Assembly: GCA_902533445.1 (NCBI GenBank)
Contig: CACALX010000001.1
Coordinates: forward strand, 1-64,000
DNA: 64,000 bases
Source: an uncultured Pelagibacteraceae bacterium
GTDB lineage: Bacteria; Pseudomonadota; Alphaproteobacteria; Pelagibacterales; Pelagibacteraceae
Direction: 5' to 3'
Position 1 is the first letter of the stretch. Each line of letters begins with the position of its first letter. Shown here in pieces: positions 1-9,191 of the stretch. The position numbers and the translations under genes are program-made. The notes under the pieces are model-generated. The model did not search any database, was not told the origin of the DNA, and saw only the letters and a program-made list of their open reading frames with translations.

Positions 1-488
1 ATGGAAGAAAAATTCCTGAAAGCGCATTAATTTTATCAATTATAAGACAAGAAAGTGAATTTGATTTAAAAGCAAATAGTCATGCAGGTGCAAAAGGATT
101 AATGCAATTAATGCCTTACACTGCAAAAATAGTTGCTAAACAAGCGAAGCTTCCTTATGCAAAATCTAGATTAACAACCGATCCTGAGTACAATATAAAT
201 TTAGGATCTCATTATATCGCTGGTTTAATTCAGCAATATGACGGTGCTTATCCATTTGCAATAGCAGCATACAATGCTGGTCCGAATAGAGTTAAATATT
301 GGAAAAAATTAAATAATGATCCACAAAAAAAGCAGATAAACTATGTTGATTGGGTTGAGCTAATCAAGTTTAGAGAAACTAGAAACTATGTTCAGCGTGT
401 ATTAGAAAATTACAATGTATACAGATATGTACTGGAACAAAATCCAATAGTAATGAAAGATTTTTTTAAAGATCAGCCTTTATATTAG
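1..488 (+). CDS. Lytic murein transglycosylase, C-terminal part (5' end outside window)
   Basis: The reading frame is open from the left edge (first full codon at base 3), so the gene starts upstream of the window and an ATG at 102 is internal. The visible ~161 residues are the catalytic lysozyme-like SLT domain. The motif IIRQES carries the catalytic glutamate, followed by HAGAKGLMQLMP, a YIAGLI segment and the AYNAGPNRV motif, all hallmarks of Slt70/MltC-type enzymes. Such enzymes cleave the MurNAc-GlcNAc bond of periplasmic peptidoglycan to give 1,6-anhydro-muropeptides. The C-terminus (FRETRNYVQRVLENYNVYRY) is typical of Slt70-family proteins. The stop codon lies directly before a convergent tRNA-Ser gene. 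Family assignment is firm; the subfamily is likely Slt because the domain is C-terminal. Confidence 0.93.
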   Translation, partial: GRKIPESALILSIIRQESEFDLKANSHAGAKGLMQLMPYTAKIVAKQAKLPYAKSRLTTDPEYNINLGSHYIAGLIQQYDGAYPFAIAAYNAGPNRVKYWKKLNNDPQKKQINYVDWVELIKFRETRNYVQRVLENYNVYRYVLEQNPIVMKDFFKDQPLY

Positions 489-580
489 TGGCGGAGAGAG
501 AGGGATTCGAACCCTCGGTACAAGTTTCCTCGCACGGTCATTTAGCAAACGACTGGTTTCAGCCTCTCACCCATCTCTCC
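489..580 (-). tRNA. tRNA-Ser (anticodon GCU)
   Basis: Read on the minus strand, the gene starts GGAGAGA and ends with an encoded CCA. The anticodon stem GTCGT/ATGAC encloses the loop TTGCTAA, giving anticodon GCU. A long variable arm (about GCGAGGAAACTTGT) and the T-arm GAGGGTTCGAATCCCTC are present, as expected for a type II serine tRNA. It lies between the transglycosylase gene and soxB, convergent to the former and divergent from the latter. Confidence 0.96.
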
Positions 581-647
581 GTATGACATTGTGTAATAAG
601 TGATTTTATTGAAAATTCAATATTTATAAAGTAATTATTCAATTATT

Positions 648-1901
648 ATGGGAAATAAATACTCAATATTTTCACTGATCAAAAATGCTCTTTCATATCA
701 TGAGAATTGGCAAAGAGCATGGAAAGACCCTACGCCAAAAAAAGAGTATGATGCTGTCATAGTTGGTGGAGGTGGTCATGGTCTAGCGACAGCATATTAT
801 TTAGCAAAAAAACACAACATGAAAAATATTGCTGTTGTTGAAAAAGGATGGATTGGTGGAGGAAACACTGGACGTAACACTACAATTATTAGATCGAATT
901 ATTTATGGGACGCTAGTGCTAGACTATATGATCACGCACTAAAAATTTGGGAAGGATTATCTCAAGAATTAAACTACAATGTTATGTTTAGTCAAAGAGG
1001 TGTAATGAATCTTGCTCACAATTTGCAAGATGTAAGAGATTTAAAAAGAAGAACACACGCAAATAGACTAAATGGCATTGATGCTGTTTACTTGAGTACA
1101 GAAGAAGTTAAAAAGTTTTGTCCAATTATAAATACATCTCAAGATATAAGATATCCAGTACTTGGTGGTACATTACAAAGAAGAGCTGGTACAGCAAGAC
1201 ATGATGCTGTTGCCTGGGGTTATGCTAGAGGTGCTGATGAAATGGGTGTTGATATAATTCAAAATTGTGAAGTAAAAGGTATAAAAAGAAATGGTGATAC
1301 TGTTGAAGGTTTAGAAACAACAAAAGGATTTATTAAAACTAAAAAAATTGGAGTTGTAGCAGCTGGACATTCAAGTGTGATTGCTAATATGGCTGGAATA
1401 AGACTTCCTCTGGAAAGTAAACCTCTTCAAGCACTAGTATCTGAACCCGTAAAACCAATAATTGATACAGTAGTTATGTCAAACGCCGTACACGCTTATG
1501 TTAGTCAATCAGATAAAGGTGAATTGGTTATTGGTGCTGGTACAGATGATTATGTTTCATATGCTCAAAAAGGAAGTCATCAAATAGTTGAAGGTACTCT
1601 AAATGCTATTTTAGAATTGTATCCAATTTTTAGCCGTATGAGAATGTTAAGACAATGGGGAGGAATTGTAGATATATGTCCTGATGCAAGTCCAATATTA
1701 AGTAAAACTTCTATCAAAGGACTTTATTTTAATTGTGGTTGGGGTACAGGAGGCTTTAAAGCTACACCTGGATCAGGAGATTTGTTTGCACACACAATTG
1801 CTAATGATGAACCACACAAACTCAATGCAGCATTTAATTTAAATAGATTTGTAAGTGGAGACCTTGTTGATGAACATGGTGCTGCAGCAGTTGCTCACTA
1901 A
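648..1901 (+). CDS. soxB: Sarcosine oxidase beta subunit
   Basis: This is the flavin-bearing subunit of the heterotetrameric sarcosine oxidase, which oxidatively demethylates sarcosine to glycine and passes the one-carbon unit to tetrahydrofolate. The 417 residues match the family length. The N-terminal Rossmann motif [16 protein letters not shown] (about residues 38-53) binds FAD. The sequence [10 protein letters not shown] contains His185, which probably corresponds to the covalent FMN ligand known from characterised TSOX beta subunits (inferred by motif). The C-terminal [14 protein letters not shown] segment is also conserved. The start is the first in-frame ATG after a short AT-rich leader. 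It is the first gene of soxBDAG, and its stop overlaps the soxD start by one base (TAATG). In a marine oligotroph this operon would feed glycine betaine-derived methyl groups into C1 metabolism. Confidence 0.96.
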   Translation: MGNKYSIFSLIKNALSYHENWQRAWKDPTPKKEYDAVIVGGGGHGLATAYYLAKKHNMKNIAVVEKGWIGGGNTGRNTTIIRSNYLWDASARLYDHALKIWEGLSQELNYNVMFSQRGVMNLAHNLQDVRDLKRRTHANRLNGIDAVYLSTEEVKKFCPIINTSQDIRYPVLGGTLQRRAGTARHDAVAWGYARGADEMGVDIIQNCEVKGIKRNGDTVEGLETTKGFIKTKKIGVVAAGHSSVIANMAGIRLPLESKPLQALVSEPVKPIIDTVVMSNAVHAYVSQSDKGELVIGAGTDDYVSYAQKGSHQIVEGTLNAILELYPIFSRMRMLRQWGGIVDICPDASPILSKTSIKGLYFNCGWGTGGFKATPGSGDLFAHTIANDEPHKLNAAFNLNRFVSGDLVDEHGAAAVAH

Positions 1902-2176
1902 TGTTTGTTATTAATTGTCCATATTGTGGTGAGAGGGATCAGCAAGAATTTAAAGCTGGTGGTGAAGCTCATATTGAAAGACCAAAACAACCAACAGAGC
2001 TTAGTGATGATGAATGGGCAGAATATTTATTTATGAGAAAAAATATTAAAGGTGTTCAATATGAAAGATGGAACCATGCTCATGGTTGTCGCAAATGGTT
2101 TAATATGGTTAGAGACACTTCGAATGATGAAATAAAAGCAATTTATAAGATGGGAGAAAAACCTCCTTCAATATAA
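1901..2176 (+). CDS. soxD: Sarcosine oxidase delta subunit
   Basis: This small subunit (91 residues) carries the structural zinc site of heterotetrameric sarcosine oxidase. The N-terminal CPYCG motif, a conserved HIERP segment and the C-terminal HAHGCRKWF supply the Cys/His ligands typical of SoxD. It overlaps the soxB stop by one base and is followed after 5 bp by soxA, so translation is probably coupled. It has no separate enzymatic role; it stabilises the alpha-beta complex. Confidence 0.96.
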   Translation: MFVINCPYCGERDQQEFKAGGEAHIERPKQPTELSDDEWAEYLFMRKNIKGVQYERWNHAHGCRKWFNMVRDTSNDEIKAIYKMGEKPPSI

Positions 2177-2181
2177 AAGAA

Positions 2182-5100
2182 ATGTCAGAAAATTTAAGAA
2201 TTAAATCTAGTCAATATATTGATGAAACTACAAGAATTTCATTTAAATTTAACGGTACTACCTATTATGGATTTAAAGGAGACACACTTGCTTCTGCTTT
2301 ATTGGCAAATAATGTTCATTTAGTAGGTAGAAGTTTTAAATACCATAGACCAAGAGGTATAATGACGTCAGGTTCTGAGGAGCCCAATGCAATTGTTCAA
2401 ATTAATCCAAATACCAATAGAACTGAACCAAATGTTAGGGCAACTGAAGTTGAAATATACGAGGGAATGGAGGCATCAAGTCAAAATTGCTGGCCAAGTG
2501 TAAACTTTGATATTGGTGGAATAAATAATTTCTTATCACCACTACTTCCTGCAGGATTTTATTACAAAACATTTATGTGGCCTGCAAGGTTCTGGGGGAA
2601 ATATGAATACTTTATAAGACACTCAGCAGGATTAGGAAAATCACCAATGTTAAAAGATCCTGACATTTATGATCACAGAAATATTCATTGTGATGTTCTT
2701 GTAGTTGGCGCAGGTATATCTGGAATTCTAGCTGCTAAAAATGCTGCAAAGAATAACTACAAAACTTTACTTTTAGATGAAAAAAATGAATTGGGAGGAT
2801 CAACTATTTATGAAAACAATGAAAGTAATAAAATTGATAACAAAAATTCATCTGAATGGTTAAAAAAAGAAATTGAAGAACTTAAAAATATTAAAAATTT
2901 AGAAATAAAAACTAGAACAAGTGTTGCTGCCTACCATCAATATAATTATTTACTAGCAAGAGAGAACTTAACAGATCATTTAGAAAAAAAAGATAAGACA
3001 AATAAAATTAGACAAAGGTTACTTAAAATAAGAGCAAAGAAGGTAATTTTGGCAACAGGTGCTTTGGAAAGACCGATGGTATTTAATAATAATGATAGAC
3101 CTGGAATAATGCTTTCTTCTGCAATTAAAAAATATAGTGATTTTTATGGTGTAGCCTGTGGTAGGAAGATTGTATTTTTTACAAATAATGACAGTGCATA
3201 TGAAAATGCTCTTTCATTAAACGATAAAGGTATCAAAGTTGAAGCAATAGTTGATATTAGAAAGCAATCTAAAACAAATTTAGAAAAAAGAGTTATTGAT
3301 GCAGGTGTAAAAATATACTGGGAACATACAGTTGTTGATACCTCTGGTTATAAAAGATTAAACAATGTCTCAATAATGAAACTATCAAATGATGGAACTT
3401 CAGTAACTGGAAATAAAATTTCTATTTCATGTGATTGTTTAGGAGTTGCTGGTGGATGGACTCCAGCTGTTCACCTATGTACTCAGTCAGGTAGCAAACT
3501 TGCTTTTGATGAGGATAAAAAAATATTTATTCCAAATAAAAATAATTCAGATCAAATAAGTGTTGGATCTTGTTGTGGTGATTTTAAGCTTGATGAAATA
3601 CTTAAAAACTTAAATGAAAAACTAAAAGATTTTTTAGATATAACTAAAACAGATTTTGAAAATATTACTTTTAATAACGACCAAGAGATTTCAAAAAGAA
3701 ATATATGGTTATTACCGTCTGATAAAGCTTTAGGCAAAACTAGGCCTTTTGTTGATTATCAAAATGATGCAACTGCAAAAGATATAAAATTAGCACTAAG
3801 AGAGGGTTTCAGATCTATTGAACATGTCAAAAGATATACAACAATTGGGATGGGAACTGATCAAGGAAAATTAGGAAATATGCATGCTTTGGGAATAATT
3901 GCAGATACAGCAGGTGTTAAGATAGGAGAACTTGGAACAACTACTTTTAGACCTCCTTATACTCCTTTAACATTTGGAACAATTGTAGGACGTAATGTTG
4001 GTAAGTTTTTTGATATTTTTCGAAGAACACCTATGAATGATTGGCATGTTGAGCAAAAAGCAGAATTTGAAAATGTTGGTCAATGGAAAAGAGCTTGGTA
4101 CTACCCCATTAATGGTGAAACTATGCACCAAGCAGTTCAAAGAGAAAGCAAAGCTGCAAGAGAAAGTTCAGGAATATTAGATGCGTCCACACTTGGTAAG
4201 ATTGATATACAAGGAAGTGATGCTTCAGAGTTTTTGAATAGAGTTTATACAAATGCCTGGTCAAAACTTGGTATTGGCAAATGTAGATATGGTTTAATGT
4301 TAAATGAAGATGGTATGGTATATGACGATGGTGTTACTACGCGATTAGGCGAAAATCACTATCTGATGACAACAACAACTGGTGGTGCAGCAAATGTTCT
4401 TGGAAAATTAGAGGATTACCTTCAAACTGAATGGCCAGAATTAGATGTATATTTAACTTCAGTTACTGATCAATTTGCTACAGCAAGTTTGTGTGGCCCT
4501 AATAGTAAAAAAATTCTCAAAAAAATTATTCCTGATTTAGATTTGTCTGATGAAAATTTTCCACATATGTCTTTTAAAGAAGCAAAAGTTGAAAACATTG
4601 TTTGTAGGATTATGAGAATAAGTTTCACTGGTGAACAAAGTTTTGAAATTAACGTTCAAGCAAGTTATGGAAAAGATCTATGGGAAAAATGTATAGAGGC
4701 TGGTAAAGAATTTAATATTACTCCTTATGGTACAGAAACGATGCACTTATTAAGAGCTGAAAAAGGTTTTATTATTGTTGGTCAAGATACGGATGGTACG
4801 ATGACCCCAATAGACTTACAGATGGATTGGATAGTAAGTAAAAAAAAATATGATTTTATTGGCAAAAGATCTCTTTACAGGTCAGATACTATAAGAGAAG
4901 ACAGAAAACAATTGGTGGGATTGTTAACAGATGACCCAAAGGTTGTATTAGAAGAAGGAGCACAAATTGTTTCTGAACTAAATAAAAATCCTGTTGAAAT
5001 GCTTGGTCATGTTACATCAAGTTACTTTAGTCCAAATTTAAATAAATCTATAGCCTTGGCCGTTGTCAGAGGAGGTAAAGATATGATTGGTAAAAAATTA

Positions 5101-5187
5101 TTTATTCCTATGGAAGATAAAACAATCAATGTAACTGTTTCAAATCCAGTATTTTTTGATCAAACTAACGAAAGATTGAATGCTTAA
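2182..5187 (+). CDS. soxA: Sarcosine oxidase alpha subunit
   Basis: This is the large subunit (1001 residues), which holds NAD+ and the folate site. The N-terminal ~100 residues form the ferredoxin-like Fer2_4 region (GDTLASALLANNV, FKYHRPRG). The Rossmann motif VLVVGAGISG at about residues 171-180 binds the dinucleotide. From about residue 640 to the end lies an aminomethyltransferase (GcvT-like) domain (ARESSGILDAS, KGFIIVGQDTDG) that passes formaldehyde to tetrahydrofolate. Domain order and length match characterised TSOX alpha subunits. It follows soxD by 5 bp and overlaps soxG by 8 bp. Residues 200-300 and 480-560 are lysine- and asparagine-rich, consistent with AT drift. Confidence 0.96.
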   Translation: MSENLRIKSSQYIDETTRISFKFNGTTYYGFKGDTLASALLANNVHLVGRSFKYHRPRGIMTSGSEEPNAIVQINPNTNRTEPNVRATEVEIYEGMEASSQNCWPSVNFDIGGINNFLSPLLPAGFYYKTFMWPARFWGKYEYFIRHSAGLGKSPMLKDPDIYDHRNIHCDVLVVGAGISGILAAKNAAKNNYKTLLLDEKNELGGSTIYENNESNKIDNKNSSEWLKKEIEELKNIKNLEIKTRTSVAAYHQYNYLLARENLTDHLEKKDKTNKIRQRLLKIRAKKVILATGALERPMVFNNNDRPGIMLSSAIKKYSDFYGVACGRKIVFFTNNDSAYENALSLNDKGIKVEAIVDIRKQSKTNLEKRVIDAGVKIYWEHTVVDTSGYKRLNNVSIMKLSNDGTSVTGNKISISCDCLGVAGGWTPAVHLCTQSGSKLAFDEDKKIFIPNKNNSDQISVGSCCGDFKLDEILKNLNEKLKDFLDITKTDFENITFNNDQEISKRNIWLLPSDKALGKTRPFVDYQNDATAKDIKLALREGFRSIEHVKRYTTIGMGTDQGKLGNMHALGIIADTAGVKIGELGTTTFRPPYTPLTFGTIVGRNVGKFFDIFRRTPMNDWHVEQKAEFENVGQWKRAWYYPINGETMHQAVQRESKAARESSGILDASTLGKIDIQGSDASEFLNRVYTNAWSKLGIGKCRYGLMLNEDGMVYDDGVTTRLGENHYLMTTTTGGAANVLGKLEDYLQTEWPELDVYLTSVTDQFATASLCGPNSKKILKKIIPDLDLSDENFPHMSFKEAKVENIVCRIMRISFTGEQSFEINVQASYGKDLWEKCIEAGKEFNITPYGTETMHLLRAEKGFIIVGQDTDGTMTPIDLQMDWIVSKKKYDFIGKRSLYRSDTIREDRKQLVGLLTDDPKVVLEEGAQIVSELNKNPVEMLGHVTSSYFSPNLNKSIALAVVRGGKDMIGKKLFIPMEDKTINVTVSNPVFFDQTNERLNA

Positions 5188-5743
5188 TTATAATCAAGTA
5201 ACAATTAGCGAAATTAATAGTAACGGTGTTTCTGTAAAAGAAATTGCACCAGTAATGAAATTAAATTTAAGAGGTAAAACAAGAGAATTTTTTACAAATG
5301 TAGGAAAAAGTTTAAATATGATTTTACCAACAGAAGCCAATACATCTTCATCAAGTGATAAACTTACTGCGATATGGTTAAGTCCAGATGAATGGATGAT
5401 TGTATCCAACGAGAGGACTAGTAAAGAAACCAATCAATACGAATTAAATGATATATTATTTAATAATATTTCAAAAACATCATTAGGTGCTGTAACTGAT
5501 GTAACTGACCAATTTGTACAATTGGAGATAAAAGGTGATAAAGTTTATGATCTTTTTTCTTCAGGATGTCCTTTTAATTTTAACTTATTTCGTGAAAAAA
5601 AAGGATCGACTGCTCAAACTTTACTAAATCATATAGATGTTATTATTCACAATAAAGACAAAGATTTTGTTAATTTATTTGTTAGAAGATCATTTGCTAA
5701 ACATCTTTGGGAATGGATAGAAGATAGTTCTTTAAGACTGTAA
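5180..5743 (+). CDS. soxG: Sarcosine oxidase gamma subunit
   Basis: This is the 187-residue gamma subunit of heterotetrameric sarcosine oxidase, structurally a GcvT-like folate-domain relative that packs on the alpha subunit. The segments TAIWLSPDEWMIV, VTDVTDQFVQLEIKG and the C-terminal RRSFAKHLWEWI are typical. It starts inside the last codons of soxA (8-bp overlap), closing the canonical B-D-A-G order. Its stop is only 3 bp from the stop of the convergent nuclease gene, with no recognisable terminator hairpin between them. Confidence 0.93.
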   Translation: MLNYNQVTISEINSNGVSVKEIAPVMKLNLRGKTREFFTNVGKSLNMILPTEANTSSSSDKLTAIWLSPDEWMIVSNERTSKETNQYELNDILFNNISKTSLGAVTDVTDQFVQLEIKGDKVYDLFSSGCPFNFNLFREKKGSTAQTLLNHIDVIIHNKDKDFVNLFVRRSFAKHLWEWIEDSSLRL

Positions 5744-5746
5744 AGA

Positions 5747-6274
5747 TTAATTTTTTCGCCTAAAATCCCATGGCATTTCAAATTTACCTTGCCAAATACC
5801 TAATTTGTTATTTTTGGCATTAATTTCATCAGAAATGTATTTTTTAGAATACTTTCTATATGCTACTGCATAACCATTTGAAACCATCCAAGAATTTAAA
5901 TTTATATTTCTTTTAAAACACTCGCCTATTAACCTTTTATACCTATCAACATCTAAAATATTACAATTTAATTTTTGTTTATTGATCTTTTTAATTAACT
6001 TTTGAGTAGATACTTCTCCACACATATAATCTTTAGTAAAAGACATAAAAGATATTGTTAAATAAGTTTTTTTACATTTTTGTTTTTTTTCAGGTGCATC
6101 AATACCGTATAATCTGATTTTTTTTGAATTGATCTTGATTGTATCTCCATCAACAACTTTAGCAAAACCTGATATTTTATTTATATTTTCAGATCTTACA
6201 TCGTTATATGTAAGTATAAAAAATATAGATGAAATAATTATCAAAATTATCAATTTCTTTTTTGTATAAAACAT
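5747..6274 (-). CDS. Secreted or membrane-anchored thermonuclease-family (SNase) protein
   Basis: The 175-residue protein has one N-terminal hydrophobic segment (about residues 7-24) that could be a signal peptide or anchor, followed by a staphylococcal-nuclease fold. The motifs VVDGDTI, IRLYGIDAPE and DRYKRLIGEC hold the Asp/Arg/Glu residues used for calcium binding and catalysis in the family. A periplasmic or surface nuclease that releases nucleotides from DNA or RNA is likely, but substrate and location are inferred. Its start overlaps the MATE gene stop by one base; it is the last gene of the operon led by gatC. Confidence 0.85.
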   Translation of the reverse strand: MFYTKKKLIILIIISSIFFILTYNDVRSENINKISGFAKVVDGDTIKINSKKIRLYGIDAPEKKQKCKKTYLTISFMSFTKDYMCGEVSTQKLIKKINKQKLNCNILDVDRYKRLIGECFKRNINLNSWMVSNGYAVAYRKYSKKYISDEINAKNNKLGIWQGKFEMPWDFRRKN

Positions 6275-7611
6275 TAACCAATAGTTAATTTATTGTTAAT
6301 ATAATATTTAACATAAAAGAACAGTAAGATTGATATTAACCATTGCAATATTGCCCAGATATAAAAAAAAGTTTTAAAATCTGCATCAATAGAACGTGCT
6401 ATATAATAAGATAAAAATGGAACCAGCACGTTCCTCAATATGTTGTTAATCATTGCTTTCTCAGATTTTTTTAAAGCCATAAAAAAACCATTTGATAGAA
6501 AAAATATTGGGTATGCTGGTAAGATAAATGCAGAAATTTTTAAATACATTGACCCATATTCAATAACTTCTGTGTTAGATGAGAAAAATTTTGGCATTAC
6601 ATCTGCAGTTACAAATACTAAAACCCCAGACGCTAACATTATAATCAAGCCGTATTTTACTGATGTAAAATAAGATTGTTTTACTCTATAATAATATTTC
6701 GCACCTATATTCTGTGCAATAATTGATATTATTGCTGTATTTATCCCCAATATAGGCAGTAAGACAACCTGCTCTATCCTTGTTGCTGCTCCATAACCAG
6801 CTACGGCATATTCTCCTGTAAATGCAACATAAGTAAATACGATTGTTGCAGCAATTGAGTAGCCCAAAATAGCTATTGTAATTGGCATTGATTGGAAGAA
6901 AATATTTTTAATGTAGAGTAGTTTGATCTTAAAATTTTGAGTAGCGATTTCTTGAATACGTTTATTTTTTAACAATTTAATTAAAACGATTATTAGTGAA
7001 AGAAATTGAGCAATCAAAGTTGCGTAACCTATGCCTGCAACACCAAAAGCAGGGATAAATAAAAAACCAAATATAAATATTGGATTTAATAAAACGTTTA
7101 AAAAAAAAGATAATATCAGAGCATTTCTATATGTAACTGTATCACCCTCTGCATGAAGAAATGAATTTAAAGCTACAACCAGGATGAAGAGAATAGTTCC
7201 GTAAAATATTACATTGGTATATTCAAGGCCAAGAGTAATTACCTCTCTTGATGAATTCATGGTTAAAAATAATTTTTCAGAGAAACTAAAGCCAATTATT
7301 GATACAAGTATTGAAATTATTACTGAATAAAGAATGATATTTGTAAAATAACCTAATACATTTTTTTCGTTTTTTTCCCCAATGCTACTTCCAATTAATG
7401 AAGTGCCCGCAACAGTGACACCAATAGATGTAGCAATAATTAAAAAGTAGATTGGAAAGGACTTACTTAATGCAGATAAAGCTTCAGGTGAAATTTTCCC
7501 AGCATAAAAAGTATCAACTAAAGTGTATAGTGTTTGAAATAATGTTCCAACACTTGCGGGTATTGCAAGTTTTTTTATAAGTTTAGAAACTTCATCTTTT
7601 AATAAATTCAT
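6274..7611 (-). CDS. MATE-family multidrug/toxin efflux transporter
   Basis: The 445-residue polytopic inner-membrane protein has about 12 predicted hydrophobic helices in two similar halves, as in MATE (MatE/NorM/DinF) antiporters. The N-terminal half has LAIPASVGTLFQTLYTLVDTFYAG, the typical first-helix signature, and the second half has the related IEQVVLLPILGINTAII segment. It would export organic cations or other compounds using Na+ or H+; the substrate cannot be read from sequence. It lies between trhO (20 bp upstream) and the nuclease gene (1-bp overlap). Confidence 0.92.
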   Translation of the reverse strand: MNLLKDEVSKLIKKLAIPASVGTLFQTLYTLVDTFYAGKISPEALSALSKSFPIYFLIIATSIGVTVAGTSLIGSSIGEKNEKNVLGYFTNIILYSVIISILVSIIGFSFSEKLFLTMNSSREVITLGLEYTNVIFYGTILFILVVALNSFLHAEGDTVTYRNALILSFFLNVLLNPIFIFGFLFIPAFGVAGIGYATLIAQFLSLIIVLIKLLKNKRIQEIATQNFKIKLLYIKNIFFQSMPITIAILGYSIAATIVFTYVAFTGEYAVAGYGAATRIEQVVLLPILGINTAIISIIAQNIGAKYYYRVKQSYFTSVKYGLIIMLASGVLVFVTADVMPKFFSSNTEVIEYGSMYLKISAFILPAYPIFFLSNGFFMALKKSEKAMINNILRNVLVPFLSYYIARSIDADFKTFFYIWAILQWLISILLFFYVKYYINNKLTIG

Positions 7612-7631
7612 TTTTTTAAACTAAAAATATT

Positions 7632-8537
7632 TTAATATTCTTTTTGAAAGATATGTCTTTTCCCGGTTTTTTTAGCAAGATTAATTTGTTTTTGTCTCAT
7701 TCTAAATCTTGATTTTTGATCGTTTGTTAAATTATCGTGACAATTTGGACAAGAAACTCCTTCTTCATATTTTTTAGATTTTTTATCTATTGGAGAAATA
7801 GGTTTTCTACAACCACTACACATTGAGTAAGAACCTATTTTCAAACCATGCTTTAAACTAATTCTGTTATCAAATACAAAACATTCACCCTTCCATAAAC
7901 TTTTTTTTAGGGCTGTTTTTTTTAAATAGTTTAAAATACCACCCTTTAGTTGGTAAACGTTATTGTAGCCTTTATTTTCCAGAAATACTGATGCTTTTTC
8001 ACACCTAATACCTCCAGTACAAAACATAGCAATAGGTTGATTTTTGTTTAATTTTTTTAAATATTTTGGAAAATCTCTAAAATTATCTATTTCCGGATTA
8101 ATTGAACCTTTGAAGGTTCCAACTTTATATTCAAATGGTTTTCTCGCATCAATTAAAACTGTTTTTTTGTCTTTTATTAATGAGTTCCACTTTTGAGGAT
8201 TAACATGACTATCTTTTTTTTTAATTCTCTTTTTTAAACTTAAATTCATTGGAACTAATTCTTTTTTAATTTTTACTTTTGGTTTGTGAAACGGTTGAAA
8301 TGAGCTTTTTGAAATATTGTTACTATCAAATTTTTCGAATTTAAATAATTTGTGTAAATAATCTTTGATTAATTTAATATCTTTATTTTTTCCAGAAATT
8401 GTTCCATTTAATCCTTCTTTAGAAATAATTATTGTTCCACGTATGTTTTTATTTAATAATTTTTTGTGAAGTAGTTTTTGATTTTTCTTTAAATAAGAAA
8501 TTTTTATAAATTTATAAAATCCAAAAACATCAAACAT
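7632..8537 (-). CDS. trhO: Rhodanese-domain tRNA uridine(34) hydroxylase
   Basis: The 301-residue protein matches the YceA/TrhO family, which uses O2 to hydroxylate uridine 34 at C5 in certain tRNAs, the first step to cmo5U or mo5U. It has an N-terminal acylphosphatase-like domain (about 1-100), a rhodanese domain with VLIDARKPFEY and the active-site loop FCTGGIRC (catalytic Cys173), and a C-terminal cysteine cluster (CSGCRKPI, CPNCHD) that probably binds zinc. It overlaps the O-methyltransferase gene by one base. Some relatives of the neighbouring methyltransferase's fold (TrmR) methylate 5-hydroxyuridine in tRNA, so the pairing could be functional. Confidence 0.94.
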   Translation of the reverse strand: MFDVFGFYKFIKISYLKKNQKLLHKKLLNKNIRGTIIISKEGLNGTISGKNKDIKLIKDYLHKLFKFEKFDSNNISKSSFQPFHKPKVKIKKELVPMNLSLKKRIKKKDSHVNPQKWNSLIKDKKTVLIDARKPFEYKVGTFKGSINPEIDNFRDFPKYLKKLNKNQPIAMFCTGGIRCEKASVFLENKGYNNVYQLKGGILNYLKKTALKKSLWKGECFVFDNRISLKHGLKIGSYSMCSGCRKPISPIDKKSKKYEEGVSCPNCHDNLTNDQKSRFRMRQKQINLAKKTGKRHIFQKEY

Positions 8538-9187
8538 TATAATTTTCTACAAACTGTCATTCCATCACCTAAAGGTACTATGGTTTTTTCAACTCTTTTA
8601 TCTTTAGAAACATAATTATTAAAATCTTTAATGGTTAAAGTGATTTTATCATCACTTTTTTCATCAACAACCTGACCATACCATAGAACATTATCAATTA
8701 TTATTAAGCCGTTTCTCTTTAATAAAATTAAAGATTTTTCATAATATTCTTTATAATTTTTTTTATCAGCATCAATAAAAATTAAATCAAAATCATTTTC
8801 TTTGATTTCGTTCATACTTTCTAAAGCAGGTTTAATTATTGTTTGAATTTTATGACTTTGTTTTGCTTTCTCAAAAAATTTAATTGCAATTTCGTTAGTT
8901 TCTTGATTTTTGTCTAAAGCAATAATTCTACCAACTTCTGGTAAAGCTAGAGACATTGATAAAGCACTTAAACCAGTAAAAGTTCCAATCTCTAGTATTT
9001 TTTTAACATTAGATATTTTTACTATTAAGTGTAAAAATTGAGATTGTGATATAGATATTTGCATCCTTTTAATATCTCCAAGAGACTCATTATAAGAAAT
9101 AATTTCTTTTTGAACCGGATGAAGATCTAGTCCATTATTTAAAATGTAGTCTTGAATTTTGCTGCTAATTTTTAGGTCTGAGCCCAT
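8537..9187 (-). CDS. SAM-dependent O-methyltransferase (family 3; possible TrmR-type tRNA ho5U methyltransferase)
   Basis: The 216-residue class I methyltransferase has ILEIGTFTGLSALSMS (motif I, SAM binding), IIALDKN (motif II), and FDLIFIDADKKNYKEYYE with IIIDNVLWYG, the metal-binding Asp residues of the catechol/CCoA-OMT family. The same family includes bacterial TrmR, which converts ho5U34 to mo5U34 in tRNA. The gene overlaps trhO, which makes ho5U34, so a tRNA role is the best context-based guess; a small-molecule catechol substrate is the alternative. The gatB start lies 4 bp upstream. Confidence 0.87.
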   Translation of the reverse strand: MGSDLKISSKIQDYILNNGLDLHPVQKEIISYNESLGDIKRMQISISQSQFLHLIVKISNVKKILEIGTFTGLSALSMSLALPEVGRIIALDKNQETNEIAIKFFEKAKQSHKIQTIIKPALESMNEIKENDFDLIFIDADKKNYKEYYEKSLILLKRNGLIIIDNVLWYGQVVDEKSDDKITLTIKDFNNYVSKDKRVEKTIVPLGDGMTVCRKL

Positions 9188-9191
9188 GAAC

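Noticed and set aside
610-640. A sigma-70 promoter for soxB (TTGAAA with a TAATTA box)
   Set aside because: The -10 match is poor (two of six), and AT-rich sequence gives many such hits.
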